64,000 nucleotides of DNA from assembly GCA_023389035.1 (NCBI GenBank), contig JAEWFC010000015.1, forward strand, positions 1 to 64,000, read 5' to 3'. Origin of the DNA: Acidobacteriota bacterium. Lineage in GTDB: Bacteria > Acidobacteriota > Blastocatellia > Pyrinomonadales > Pyrinomonadaceae. The position numbers were made by a program, and so were the translations under genes. This document shows positions 16,897 to 25,274 of the stretch, one piece after another; within the stretch, counting starts at the first letter, position 1, and each line of letters starts with the position of its first letter. Below the pieces are notes generated by a model, which was given only the letters and a program-made list of their open reading frames with translations, was not told the origin of the DNA and did no database searches.

Positions 16897-17823
16897 CTAT
16901 TGCTTGGTTGTGGCCAAAAGCGCGGCTCCGATCGCCGCTGCGTCGCCGCCTAGCTCGCCCGCGGCTATCTTCGTACGGGCAAATGCCGGTCTGAACGCAA
17001 GTTCGCGTGCGCGGTCGATCACTGCTTCCAGTACGAAAGCCCCCGCGTTCATGATCGCTCCGCCTATAACGATGCGTTCGATGTTCAGAAGATTGATCAC
17101 TGTCGCGACCGCCGTCCCAATGTAGGTTCCGGTACGTTCGAGCATCATTACTGCAAAATCGTCTTCTTTACCAGCCGCGCTGACGATCGCATCGATAGTT
17201 ATTTGGTCCTCACGGATCTTGCTGAGCGACGAGGTGCTGTCCTGATGTATTCGGTTCTGTGTGCGCCGCACTATGCTTCCTGCAGATGCGATGTCTTCAA
17301 GCCTCATCCCCTCGGAATTTAACGCGATGCTGCCGAATTCTCCTGCAAATCCTGAATCGCCACGCCACAATTCACCGTTAATTATGATTGCACCGCCGAT
17401 ACCTTCCCCTACGGTGATGTAAAAAATGTTGGCTGAACCCCGTCCCGCCCCGCCCTTTTGCTCTGCTATGGCTGCAGCATTTGCATCGTTCTCAACGACA
17501 ACTTCAAGTCCGGATGCAGAACGCAAAGCGTTAGCTATATCGCTCTGATTGCGAATCGAGCGGATCGTTGTATGGACGATCCGTCCGCCTTCGCGATCGA
17601 CCAGCCCAGGAACGGCAAGACCGACACGTTCGATCTGAGGTGAAGCGGCTTTAACGAAAGACATGGTTCGAGCGAGTTCCTCAAACACGTCAGAGCCGCT
17701 GGTTACCTCGATCGATCGCTTATCCGCGACTCCTCCGTTAGGATCCAGGGCTACAGCAGTTATCTGATTCGACGATGCTTCGAGGCCGACCGCCTTCCCG
17801 CTCCAGTCCGAAAATTCGCTCAT
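16897..17823 (-). CDS. ROK-family protein (sugar kinase-like)
   Basis: 308-aa protein of the ROK/ASKHA fold, which includes glucokinases, N-acetylhexosamine kinases and repressors; no DNA-binding domain precedes the ROK part, so a kinase role is favoured. Motifs: N-terminal phosphate loop VGLEASSNQITAVALDPNG, VGLAVPGLVD, catalytic-Asp region VVENDANAAAIAEQKGG, and FYITVGEGIGGAIIINGEL. The usual zinc motif CxCGxxGCxE after the GEFG segment is missing; here the sequence runs GEFGSIALNSEGMRLED. The start at 17823 (MSEFSDWSG) has AAAGG upstream and fits the family; an upstream ATG adds 17 poor residues. It is divergent from the DedA gene. Confidence 0.8.
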   Translation of the reverse strand: MSEFSDWSGKAVGLEASSNQITAVALDPNGGVADKRSIEVTSGSDVFEELARTMSFVKAASPQIERVGLAVPGLVDREGGRIVHTTIRSIRNQSDIANALRSASGLEVVVENDANAAAIAEQKGGAGRGSANIFYITVGEGIGGAIIINGELWRGDSGFAGEFGSIALNSEGMRLEDIASAGSIVRRTQNRIHQDSTSSLSKIREDQITIDAIVSAAGKEDDFAVMMLERTGTYIGTAVATVINLLNIERIVIGGAIMNAGAFVLEAVIDRARELAFRPAFARTKIAAGELGGDAAAIGAALLATTKQ

Positions 17824-17977
17824 AATATTACCTTTACCGCTCGCGATTGTAGATTCCGGCCCTACGGCTGTCAACCATTAGGCCTTCGTTCTGCAGACGC
17901 CCATTTATTGACTACCGCCCACTCTCCGTTTACTCTTTTCAAAGTCTCCGGCAATTTCTCACAGGCCGACACACCTT

Positions 17978-18724
17978 ATGGGCGAACTCGAACACCTGAT
18001 AGAGCTCTACGGCTATTATGCCGTTTTTGCGCTCTGCACTATCGAGGGGGATATAACGCTCCTGATGTCCGGTGCACTTGCCCAGCGAAACTTTTTTGGG
18101 AACTACAGCTTCTTCAAGGTTTTCATTGCCGGTACGCTCGGAGGGATGGCGGGCGACTGCGTAGCTTATGCTATCGGTCGTCTTTTCCATCAGAAGGCCC
18201 AACACTATCGTTTCTATCAGATGGCCCAACCGCGTGTAGAGCGGCTTATAGCAAAGTTCGGCGGCTTCGCTATCATCATCTCAAAGTATATCTACGGCAT
18301 CCGTGCAGCAATGTGCGTGTTCTATGGCATTGGTAAAACGCCATTTTTGCGTTTTCTGATGCTTGATGCGATCAGCTGTTCTTTGTGGGTGCTAATTCTT
18401 GCCGGCACCGGATACTTCTTCAGCGGTGCGATCACTACGATAATCGGCGATTTCCAACAGATCGGCATCGCTCTTTTCTTCGTGATCTTGTTTGCGGTGA
18501 TCGTGATCTACGCGGTCGAACGCTTTTGGATATCTGAGAAGGTCGAAGAGGCTGACCCGGAGACCATTCACAAGATCGAAGAAAAACTTCATGCCGTGGA
18601 GGAAGTGGCCCATGAGAAACTCCATGACCTTTCAGAACGGCTGCATTTGACCCGCGAACCCCAAAAGAGTGATGGCGAACGTGCAAGCGATCCTGAACCT
18701 TCGGCAAAGGCGGCCAAGAAGTGA
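17978..18724 (+). CDS. DedA-family (VTT-domain) membrane protein
   Basis: 248-aa membrane protein. The segments GELEHLIELYGYYAVFALCT, EGDITLLMSGALAQ, GGMAGDCVAYAIGR and SKYIYGIRAAMCVFYGIGKT correspond to the two re-entrant regions and basic motif of the DedA/VTT family, members of which recycle lipid carriers such as undecaprenyl phosphate. The last 60 residues form a charged, probably coiled tail (EEADPETIHKIEEKLHAVEE and on). It is divergently placed to the ROK gene. No close operon partner. Confidence 0.85.
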   Translation: MGELEHLIELYGYYAVFALCTIEGDITLLMSGALAQRNFFGNYSFFKVFIAGTLGGMAGDCVAYAIGRLFHQKAQHYRFYQMAQPRVERLIAKFGGFAIIISKYIYGIRAAMCVFYGIGKTPFLRFLMLDAISCSLWVLILAGTGYFFSGAITTIIGDFQQIGIALFFVILFAVIVIYAVERFWISEKVEEADPETIHKIEEKLHAVEEVAHEKLHDLSERLHLTREPQKSDGERASDPEPSAKAAKK

Positions 18725-18874
18725 TTCGTCCAGACTGTCGATGACGTCGCGACGCCGGCGAACCATTTCATGAGAAAACTCTTTTTCCCGGCAATAGACG
18801 CAAAAGCGGCTTTACGCTAATATTAACCGTCATCCGTCCGACCCTATTAACGACAATTCGAGGTTTTATATTTC

Positions 18875-19891
18875 GTGATAATCGAATCTTCTGCACCGAC
18901 CCGTGTCGACCTCTCGGGGGGCACCATCGACATTCCGCCGCTCTTTCTTTTTCATGAGAATGCGGCCACCGTTAACTTCGCCGTCGATCTAATGGCGAAA
19001 TGTCGGATCGAGACGCGCAACGACGGCATAATTACTTTGCGATCGATCGACCGTGGACTGGAGTTCGATACCCCGCTCGATCAGATCGATTCACTGAAGA
19101 ATGAGCTTCGGCTCGAACTGCTCGCAAAGCTCGTATATTTTTTTCGCCCCGAAACCGGTTTCACGATGACAACCGAATCCGAAGCTCCGGCAGGTGCGGG
19201 GCTTGCCGGATCATCTACTCTGAACATCGCATGTATCGGAGCTCTTAACGCGCTTGTCGGGAACCGCTACACGCCCGAGCGCTTCATTCCGATCGCCGCG
19301 AACGTCGAGTGTCAGGTGATCAAGGTGCCAACCGGCTACCAGGACTATTACTCGGCCCAATACGGCGGCGTATCGTGCATTCATTTCGGTGTTGACGGAA
19401 TGCGGCGAGAGGCCCTTGAGATCGATACCGATATTCTCGAAAGCCGGATCGCCGTTTGCTATACGGGCGAACCGCGTAATTCAGGGACGAATAATTGGGA
19501 ACTGACAAAGCGTCATATCGACGGCGACAAAGAATTGTTTGAGATATTCGACGGCATCCGCGATACATCGATCGAAATGCGTGAGGCATTGGTGAACGGT
19601 GATTGGGACCTAGTCGGAGATATCCTGCGAAGATCGCACCCCGAAAGGCAGCGGCTGTCCCCAAACATCGCGACGCCGCATATGGAAATGCTAATAAATA
19701 AAGCATTAGCGGGCGGAGCTATCGGAGCGAAGATATGCGGCGCAGGTGGAGGCGGCTGTATCGCGTTCTTCTGCGAAGAGGGCCGCAAGCCTGACGTCGA
19801 GGCCCTGCTCGCGAGTGAACCGGGCGTCGAGGTCCTTAACTGGAAACTTTCGCGTTCCGGTCTAACGATCCGTACAGAAGCGCACGCCTGA
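18875..19891 (+). CDS. GHMP-family sugar kinase
   Basis: 338-aa cytoplasmic small-molecule kinase of the GHMP superfamily. N-terminal SSAPTRVDLSGGTIDIPPLF is the substrate-side motif, EAPAGAGLAGSSTLNIACIG is the ATP-binding loop, and GAKICGAGGGGCIAFF is the C-terminal motif. The pattern is nearest to D-glycero-D-manno-heptose 7-phosphate kinases and fucokinase-type enzymes (DLSGGWTD-like motif), but the substrate cannot be fixed from sequence. The start is a GTG at 18875 with GAGG upstream. The 29-nt gap to the next gene suggests cotranscription with the secreted protein. Confidence 0.8.
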   Translation: MIIESSAPTRVDLSGGTIDIPPLFLFHENAATVNFAVDLMAKCRIETRNDGIITLRSIDRGLEFDTPLDQIDSLKNELRLELLAKLVYFFRPETGFTMTTESEAPAGAGLAGSSTLNIACIGALNALVGNRYTPERFIPIAANVECQVIKVPTGYQDYYSAQYGGVSCIHFGVDGMRREALEIDTDILESRIAVCYTGEPRNSGTNNWELTKRHIDGDKELFEIFDGIRDTSIEMREALVNGDWDLVGDILRRSHPERQRLSPNIATPHMEMLINKALAGGAIGAKICGAGGGGCIAFFCEEGRKPDVEALLASEPGVEVLNWKLSRSGLTIRTEAHA

Positions 19892-19919
19892 TATTTACGA
19901 ACTTTTCCCTGGAGGACCT

Positions 19920-20291
19920 ATGAGCAAAACTCTCTTCTGCATTGCAATTGTGGTCGGGGCCCTAGCGTTCGGAGCGTCTTCGATAAACGCTCAGAACGCC
20001 GGCAAAGTTTACTGGTACGGCCGCGTCGATAACAAGCTGCATCTTGTGATATCCGGCACGACGATCGAACATCGGACCATCGAAGGCCAAACCTCGCCCG
20101 ATGGTTCCTATAGCTTTACTGCTCCTCTGCCGCAAACTGATACTAAGGTCAGCACGAGGCTTATCGAAGGACGAAGCAATAAGATCACTGTCGTTCAGCA
20201 GCCGAACGCCGCCAATAACTATCAGGCGATCGTCGAGATCATCGACGATGGCAGCGGTGCCCGTGAGTATTATATCGAGATCTTTTGGTAA
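19920..20291 (+). CDS. Small secreted protein of unknown function
   Basis: 123 aa with a clear signal peptide (KTLFCIAIVVGALAFGASS ending INAQ). The mature protein of about 100 residues begins GKVYWYGRVDNKLHLVISG and is beta-rich, ending EYYIEIFW. A GGAGG lies 6 nt before the ATG. No catalytic motif is seen. It resembles short periplasmic beta-sandwich proteins common in Acidobacteria, but I do not recognise a named family. Confidence 0.75.
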   Translation: MSKTLFCIAIVVGALAFGASSINAQNAGKVYWYGRVDNKLHLVISGTTIEHRTIEGQTSPDGSYSFTAPLPQTDTKVSTRLIEGRSNKITVVQQPNAANNYQAIVEIIDDGSGAREYYIEIFW

Positions 20292-20373
20292 AGCGTGTCA
20301 CGATCCGGCCCTTTGCGGTGTTTGGTATCTAGAAACTAAATTTCTAAACCAAATTCCCGGAGGACGATAATTC

Positions 20374-21219
20374 ATGCGCTACAAAGGACCTATCTTCGCA
20401 CTCATTCATTTCGCATTTCTAGTCGGTTACATCACACTTCCCTCGCCTGTCGTCGGACAACTCGCAGAACGCAGCGGAAAAACAAGAGAATTTTGCTCGA
20501 ACTGGAACTCGGACGGCGATCGTGTCGGATTCAATGAGGTCCGTGAGTTCACGATCCCTGCCAGCGGCAGCATCGAGGTCGATGGCGGCAAGAACGGCGG
20601 CATCAGCGTGATCGGCACTGATCGATCGGACGTGACCGTCAGAGCCTGTGTGAATGCCTGGGGCACATCTGACTCGAATGCCCAGGCGATCGCACGAAAC
20701 GTGACAATTACCCGCGGCGGCGTGATCCGCGGCGAGAACAATTCGGACGACAAGAACTGGGGAGTTTCCTTTCAGGTGATGATTCCCAGAAATCACGACC
20801 TCAAACTGACGGCGATGAACGGCGGCATCGCCATTTCCGACGTTAACGGACAGATCGAGTTCGCGACCGTCAATGGCGGTGTTAAGCTCACCGGCCTTAG
20901 CGGTGATGTTCGCGGTAAAACTACGAACGGCGGCGTTTCCGTTAAGCTCGAAGGGTCGACATGGCTCGGAACCGGCCTCGACGTCGCGACGACCAACGGC
21001 GGCGTTTCGATCTCGCTGCCTGAGGGCTACGCGGTAAACGTCGAAACCGGTACGGTTAACGGCGGTTACAAGACGGACTTCGCCGATCTCGAGGTCGATC
21101 GCTCAGAACGCCGGCGACCGGTAAAGGTGAACACGTCACTTAACGGCGGCGGACCTCTGGTAAAGGTCGTCACCACCAACGGCGGGGTCAATATCAACAA
21201 GTACGGTCTGCATCCGTAA
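20374..21219 (+). CDS. Secreted DUF4097-like beta-helix protein
   Basis: 281-aa exported protein. After a signal peptide (FALIHFAFLVGYITLPSP, ending VVGQ) the protein has a polar domain and then short strands separated by Asn-Gly-Gly turns: MNGGIAISDVNGQIEF, TVNGGVKLTGLSGDV, TTNGGVSVKLEG, TTNGGVSISLPEG, TVNGGY and TTNGGVNINKYG. This turn pattern is that of DUF4097/adhesin-type right-handed beta structures. GGAGGA stands 9 nt before the ATG. A terminator follows the stop by about 20 nt. The role, perhaps in the cell envelope, is not known. Confidence 0.8.
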   Translation: MRYKGPIFALIHFAFLVGYITLPSPVVGQLAERSGKTREFCSNWNSDGDRVGFNEVREFTIPASGSIEVDGGKNGGISVIGTDRSDVTVRACVNAWGTSDSNAQAIARNVTITRGGVIRGENNSDDKNWGVSFQVMIPRNHDLKLTAMNGGIAISDVNGQIEFATVNGGVKLTGLSGDVRGKTTNGGVSVKLEGSTWLGTGLDVATTNGGVSISLPEGYAVNVETGTVNGGYKTDFADLEVDRSERRRPVKVNTSLNGGGPLVKVVTTNGGVNINKYGLHP

Positions 21220-21237
21220 CTGAGGTGTATCGAAGAG

Positions 21238-21270
21238 AAAAGGCTGCCTGACGAGGGCGGCCTTTTTATT
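21238..21270 (+). terminator. Intrinsic terminator after the DUF4097-like gene
   Basis: AAGGCTGCC (21240-21248) pairs with GGCGGCCTT (21256-21264) with one T-G pair and a 7-nt loop, followed by TTTATTT. It ends the plus-strand unit 19920-21219. Confidence 0.85.
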
Positions 21271-21339
21271 TAATGAATTCGGCGATCAGGCCTGGCATGC
21301 TCGGTACTGAGGTCATTTTCTCCATTTTTTTGGATGATT

Positions 21340-21549
21340 GTTAGCTAACAAAAGCCTTTTGTCACGAGACTTTTTAAATTTGTCACGAGACTTTTGCCTT
21401 TTGTCACGAGACTTTTTAAATTTGTCACGAGACTTTTGTCTTTTGTCACGAGACTTTTTAAATTTGTCACGTGACATTTGTCTTTTGTCACGAGACTTTT
21501 TCCTTTTGTCACGCAACATTTGTCTTTTGTTGCGTGACTTTCCTTCCTT
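21340..21549. repeat. 21-bp tandem array A (about ten units)
   Basis: Eight consecutive units of exactly 21 bp start at 21361, 21382, 21403, 21424, 21445, 21466, 21487 and 21508; a degenerate unit precedes (21340) and another follows (21529). Each starts GTCACGAGAC or a variant (one is the full palindrome GTCACGTGAC at 21466) and continues in a T-tract. The first five units alternate TTTTAAATTT and TTTTGYCTTTT endings, giving a 42-bp period. On the minus strand each unit starts AAAAGTCTC. It lies between two convergent genes, after a terminator and before the purQ terminator. No unique spacers exist. Confidence 0.95.
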
Positions 21550-21630
21550 TTTGCGTGGATCACGGTAAGATTCGTGCGAAGCTCAACCGGGCCTGTCGTC
21601 CTTGATCGTTTACGTGGATGAACATACAAC

Positions 21631-21664
21631 AAAGGCTGTCCGGATCGCGTTCCGGACAGCCTAT
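21631..21664 (-). terminator. Intrinsic terminator after purQ
   Basis: A perfect 12-bp stem, AGGCTGTCCGGA (21633-21644) with TCCGGACAGCCT (21651-21662), and a 6-nt loop. On the minus strand it is followed by TTGTTGT. It lies 25 nt after the purQ stop. Confidence 0.85.
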
Positions 21665-21688
21665 TTATTCAGGTTATCGAAAGATGCT

Positions 21689-22384
21689 CTAGACCGTTGC
21701 TATCGCCTTGGTCAGGGATCGGAAGATGTCTCTGCCATCGTTCGAGCCGAGCAGCTCTTCGCACGCACGTTCGGGGTGCGGCATCATCCCGAGAACGTTG
21801 CGGTCGAGATTGCAGATCCCGGCGATGTTATTGCGTGCGCCGTTCGGATTCGACGTATCTGTGATCTCGCCATCCGGCTCACAATAGCGAAATACGATCT
21901 GGCCGTTCTCCTCAAGCTGGTTGTACGTCTCGTCGTCGCAGGTGTAATTTCCGTCGGCGTGAGCGACAGGTATCGAAAGCACATCGCCTGACTCAAGCTC
22001 GCTGGTATATGGTGTCGAAGCGTTCTCGACGCGAATGTTTACGTGACGGCAGACGAAATGGAGATCGGCATTCCGCATCAATGCACCCGGTAAAAGCCCT
22101 GCTTCGCAGAGTATCTGAAAGCCGTTACATATCCCGAAGACAAACTTGCCCGAAGCCGCAAAGTCTTTTACGGCTCCCATCACGGGTGAGAACCGGGCCA
22201 ACGCTCCCGCACGAAGATAATCGCCGTAAGAAAAACCGCCCGGTATCACCAACGCATCGAAACTGCTAAGGTCAGTCTCCTTATGCCAGACAAAATCGAC
22301 CGGCTGCCCGACATGTTTGGACAGCACGTGATACGCATCGTGATCGCAGTTAGAACCCGGAAAAACAACTACACCGAATTTCAT
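21689..22384 (-). CDS. purQ: Phosphoribosylformylglycinamidine synthase, glutaminase subunit
   Basis: 231-aa class I glutamine amidotransferase that supplies ammonia to PurL in the fourth step of purine synthesis. The opening VVVFPGSNCDHDAYHVLSKH is typical of PurQ; the nucleophile is Cys86 in FGICNGFQILCEAGLLPGAL, and the catalytic His/Glu pair is in MMPHPERACEE. Its ATG overlaps the purS stop by one base. The separate PurS and PurQ imply a small-type PurL, which is not in the window. A strong terminator follows. Confidence 0.97.
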   Translation of the reverse strand: MKFGVVVFPGSNCDHDAYHVLSKHVGQPVDFVWHKETDLSSFDALVIPGGFSYGDYLRAGALARFSPVMGAVKDFAASGKFVFGICNGFQILCEAGLLPGALMRNADLHFVCRHVNIRVENASTPYTSELESGDVLSIPVAHADGNYTCDDETYNQLEENGQIVFRYCEPDGEITDTSNPNGARNNIAGICNLDRNVLGMMPHPERACEELLGSNDGRDIFRSLTKAIATV

Positions 22385-22629
22385 TATGAAACCATCTCCA
22401 CCCTGTAATCTTCGATGACCGGATTGGCCAGAACGTCGCTGGCTATCTTTTCTACAGCAGCTTTTGCGGCTTCTTCCGATGCTGAACCGTCAAGTTCGAT
22501 CTCGAAATACTTGCCCTGCCGGATGTCCGCAATATGTTGGTGTCCAAGGAGTTCGACGGAATGATGTATGGCCTTTCCCTGCGGATCAAGCACGCCTGAT
22601 TTTAGCGTAACGAATACTTTTGCTTTCAT
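22384..22629 (-). CDS. purS: Phosphoribosylformylglycinamidine synthase subunit PurS
   Basis: 81-aa structural subunit that bridges PurQ and PurL. From the ATG at 22629 it reads MKAKVFVTLKSGVLDPQGKA, the family's standard start; HHSVELLGHQHIADIRQGKY and the final VIEDYRVEM are conserved. The longer frame upstream adds 12 residues and is rejected because it departs from the family. TAATG overlap with purQ implies coupled translation. Confidence 0.95.
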   Translation of the reverse strand: MKAKVFVTLKSGVLDPQGKAIHHSVELLGHQHIADIRQGKYFEIELDGSASEEAAKAAVEKIASDVLANPVIEDYRVEMVS

Positions 22630-22666
22630 GTATGACTCCGAAATAAATTGTAGATTGTTACGCAAA

Positions 22667-22685
22667 ACGTTGTTTTAAGCAACGT
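22667..22685. promoter_or_regulatory. Operator-like inverted repeat in a divergent promoter region
   Basis: ACGTTG (22667-22672) and CAACGT (22680-22685) are perfect 6-bp arms around a 7-nt centre, placed between the divergent purS and DUF4870-like genes, 38 nt before the purS start. Size and position suit a dimeric regulator. No regulator was identified; this is a candidate only. Confidence 0.35.
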
Positions 22686-22769
22686 CGTATGCTAAGTTTC
22701 ACGGTAGTTTTTTCACCCTGGTTCTCTTACTTAATTCAAAAACCCTTTACTAAGGAGACAATTCTAAGA

Positions 22770-23153
22770 ATGCAAAATCAAAAGTCTGCTCTCGGTATGG
22801 ACGGCAATGTGACCGCTCTGATCGGATACCTGATCGGGATCGTTGGGTTAGTGCTGATCTTTATCGAAAAGGACAATAAGTTTGTTAGGTTCCATGCCCT
22901 TCAGTCGGTCCTTTGGTCAGTTGGGGTCACGATACTCTTTTTTGTTGTACTGATCGTGGGAGTGATCCTCGGATTCGTAGTTTCGATGGTATCGTCCACC
23001 CTCGGCGGGATCGTTTGGGTGATCACAGTATTGTTATACCTGGGACTTTTCCTAGCGCTATTCGGCGGGTTGATCTTCGGCGCTATCAAATCTTACGGCG
23101 GCGATATGACAAAGCTGCCGTTCGTCGGAAATCTGGCTGAAAAGTGGGTTTAA
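22770..23153 (+). CDS. DUF4870-like (Tic20-type) small membrane protein
   Basis: 127-aa membrane protein. GMDGNVTALIGYLIGIVGLV, KDNKFVRFHALQSVLWSVGV and the final KLPFVGNLAEKWV are the pattern of DUF4870/Tic20-like proteins, with four hydrophobic helices. From the ATG at 22770 a TAAGGAG lies upstream; a longer frame starting at 22689 is unlikely. The gene overlaps the end of purB by 4 nt in a tail-to-tail arrangement. Role unknown. Confidence 0.8.
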   Translation: MQNQKSALGMDGNVTALIGYLIGIVGLVLIFIEKDNKFVRFHALQSVLWSVGVTILFFVVLIVGVILGFVVSMVSSTLGGIVWVITVLLYLGLFLALFGGLIFGAIKSYGGDMTKLPFVGNLAEKWV

Positions 23154-24451
23154 GCTTTATCGCCGAACACTCTGTCGAACACCGTACCGACATTCCGTAA
23201 GTAGTATTTCAGATCAAAGACGCGGGCTATTTCTTCTTGCGAAAGCACTGACGAAATGTCCGCGTCTTTTGTTACAAGCTCGCTGTAATTGCCGCCTTCG
23301 TCCCATACCTTCATCGCATTTCTCTGTGTAAAGACGTAGGCATCCTCACGGGTGATGCCCTTTTGGGTCAGTGCCAGCATAAGCTGACCGCTGAATACGA
23401 GGCCGCGTGTGAGGTCCAGATTCTTTAACATGTTCTCCGGGTACACGACGAGCGTATCCAGCAGCGATGTCGCCTTTGCGAGGATATAGTCGAGCGTCGC
23501 TGACGAATCCGGAAGAACTATACGCTCAGCAGAGGAATGCGAGATATCGCGCTCATGCCACAATGCGACGTTCTCGAGGCCGACGATCGCATTTGCCCGG
23601 ACCGTTCTCGCCATCCCGCAGATCCTTTCAGAAAGTATCGGATTTCGCTTGTGAGGCATTGCCGAACTTCCCTTTTGGCCCGACTTGAACATCTCTTGAG
23701 CCTCGCGAAGTTCGGTACGCTGCCAGTGGCGCACCTGAAGTGCGATCTTTTCCAGGGTGGATGCGATGATCGCCAGCGTACAGAGGTATTCCGCATAGCG
23801 GTCACGCTGTATTACTTGCGTTGAGACATCTGCTGCTCGGATGCCCAACCGCTCGCAAACGCGTTCTTCGACGTCAGGTGCAAGGTGTGCGAACGCACCT
23901 ACCGCACCGCTGATCTTGCCGACCGAGACGCTGTCCTTCGCCCGCACGAGACGCTGGCGATTTCGCTCCATTTCGGAATACCACAGAGCCCAAACCAATC
24001 CGAACGAGGTAGGTTCAGCATGAATGCCGTGAGTTCGGCCGATCTGCGGAGTGTCTTTGAATTCAAATGCCCGGCGTTTCAGGACCGGCAGCATAGCGTC
24101 TATCTTTGCCAACAGGATCTCGCAAGATTCCTTGAGCAGCAGAGCGTTGGCGGTATCGACCACGTCGCTAGACGTCAGCCCGTAATGAACGAATCGCGAC
24201 GACGGGCCTATGTTCTCGGCGAGATTTGTTGTAAATGCGATTACGTCATGGTCGGTGGTCTTTTCGATCTCGGTGATGCGTTCGACCGTGAAAGCCGCCT
24301 TGGCCTTGATCTCTTCGACCGCGTCGGCGGGGATCGTTCCGTCTTCTGCGTGGACCTCGCAGACAGCGATCTCTACATCGAGCCATTTCTGAAACTTATT
24401 CTTTTGCGACCAGATCTCGCCCATTTCGGGCAATGTGTAACGTTCGATCAT
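23150..24451 (-). CDS. purB: Adenylosuccinate lyase
   Basis: 433-aa cytoplasmic enzyme for two steps of purine synthesis: cleavage of SAICAR and of adenylosuccinate to release fumarate. The start MIERYTLPEMGEIW is the family's typical beginning. Visible motifs: TTDHDVIAFTTNLAEN (catalytic His region), RTHGIHAEPTSFGL, and the signature loop GQKGSSAMPHKRNPILSERI with the catalytic Ser. A longer frame upstream adds a hydrophobic leader unlike purB. It shares 4 nt with the DUF4870-like gene. Not in the purQS unit, but part of the same pathway. Confidence 0.97.
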   Translation of the reverse strand: MIERYTLPEMGEIWSQKNKFQKWLDVEIAVCEVHAEDGTIPADAVEEIKAKAAFTVERITEIEKTTDHDVIAFTTNLAENIGPSSRFVHYGLTSSDVVDTANALLLKESCEILLAKIDAMLPVLKRRAFEFKDTPQIGRTHGIHAEPTSFGLVWALWYSEMERNRQRLVRAKDSVSVGKISGAVGAFAHLAPDVEERVCERLGIRAADVSTQVIQRDRYAEYLCTLAIIASTLEKIALQVRHWQRTELREAQEMFKSGQKGSSAMPHKRNPILSERICGMARTVRANAIVGLENVALWHERDISHSSAERIVLPDSSATLDYILAKATSLLDTLVVYPENMLKNLDLTRGLVFSGQLMLALTQKGITREDAYVFTQRNAMKVWDEGGNYSELVTKDADISSVLSQEEIARVFDLKYYLRNVGTVFDRVFGDKA

Positions 24452-24539
24452 AACTGTTGAAATTAAAAGATAGACGCAAACCACCGCCGCATCAAACGTC
24501 AAGTTATCAATCTGGCCGTAACGTTGGATAATGTGATCT

Positions 24540-25274
24540 ATGGGCGATCGAAAAAGTTTGATGGGTACAACGTACCAGCTCTCAAAGGTACTTAAGCTGC
24601 AGCAGATCGACGGTGCCGAGGCCGAGATCGCGACCGTGCATGAGATAAATCGGCAGAGCGTGGCGAAGGAGATCCTTGTTCACTGCTTCTTTATGTCTAA
24701 GTTTGGGTTGATCGACCACGATCTGAAGGTAGGCAAAGCTCACAGTCAATACTTTACCGCTACGGCTGACCAACAGGCCGCACACTGCTCGCCGGGCCAG
24801 ATATTCTACCGCTCACGAAAGATTCAGGACCTGCTTGCCGCGAGCGATGAACTGCATGTAGAGGTCGATAACCTATTTGGCAGGACCGATGCGATACACA
24901 AGAAGTTCAACACTGCCGACTCGCGTGCCGAAGAGAACGGATTGCGGCTGGCTTTACGGGCCGGCTGCATCAGTGCGGCGTCTGCCGCAAAGTCAGCAAG
25001 GTTTAACCGTGCAATGGAGATGTATCCATACGTCTCTACGGCGTTTGGTGCCTATAAGGCTTTCGGGGTGCAGGCTATGCGAATTGCAGCCGCGAGGCAG
25101 CGGGCATTAATGCGGCGTCGCGACCCTGCCGATGTGGAAGCGCGGGAGACGACCATCCGCATACTAAATACATATGCCGAATGCCTGGAAACGGCGGATG
25201 ATTCGCTTGAGACGGTGCAGGGCTTGTTTCCCGAGGATCTGTGGCGTGATTATAAGTCGGTCCGCTCGTCCTGA
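24540..25274 (+). CDS. Hypothetical protein, 244 aa
   Basis: Unrecognised soluble protein. It begins MGDRKSLMGTTYQLSKVLKL (or eight residues later at 24561) and is mostly helical and charged; central segment YRSRKIQDLLAASDELHVEV, then a repeated Ala/Arg-rich stretch (FGVQAMRIAAARQRALMRRR). No signal peptide, membrane span or metal motif is clear, and no strong ribosome site was found. The last 25 nt overlap the 3' end of the opposing AI-2E family gene. The open frame is long and not a simple shadow, as nothing else covers 24540-25250. Confidence 0.6.
   Translation: MGDRKSLMGTTYQLSKVLKLQQIDGAEAEIATVHEINRQSVAKEILVHCFFMSKFGLIDHDLKVGKAHSQYFTATADQQAAHCSPGQIFYRSRKIQDLLAASDELHVEVDNLFGRTDAIHKKFNTADSRAEENGLRLALRAGCISAASAAKSARFNRAMEMYPYVSTAFGAYKAFGVQAMRIAAARQRALMRRRDPADVEARETTIRILNTYAECLETADDSLETVQGLFPEDLWRDYKSVRSS

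Noticed and set aside
21313..21632. Open frames with seven-residue repeats (such as SRDKFKK and LLSRDFL) across array A on both strands.
   Set aside because: A 21-bp period keeps any frame open. Several frames on both strands are open at once, no ribosome site or family match is seen, and the related array B has stop codons in its units.
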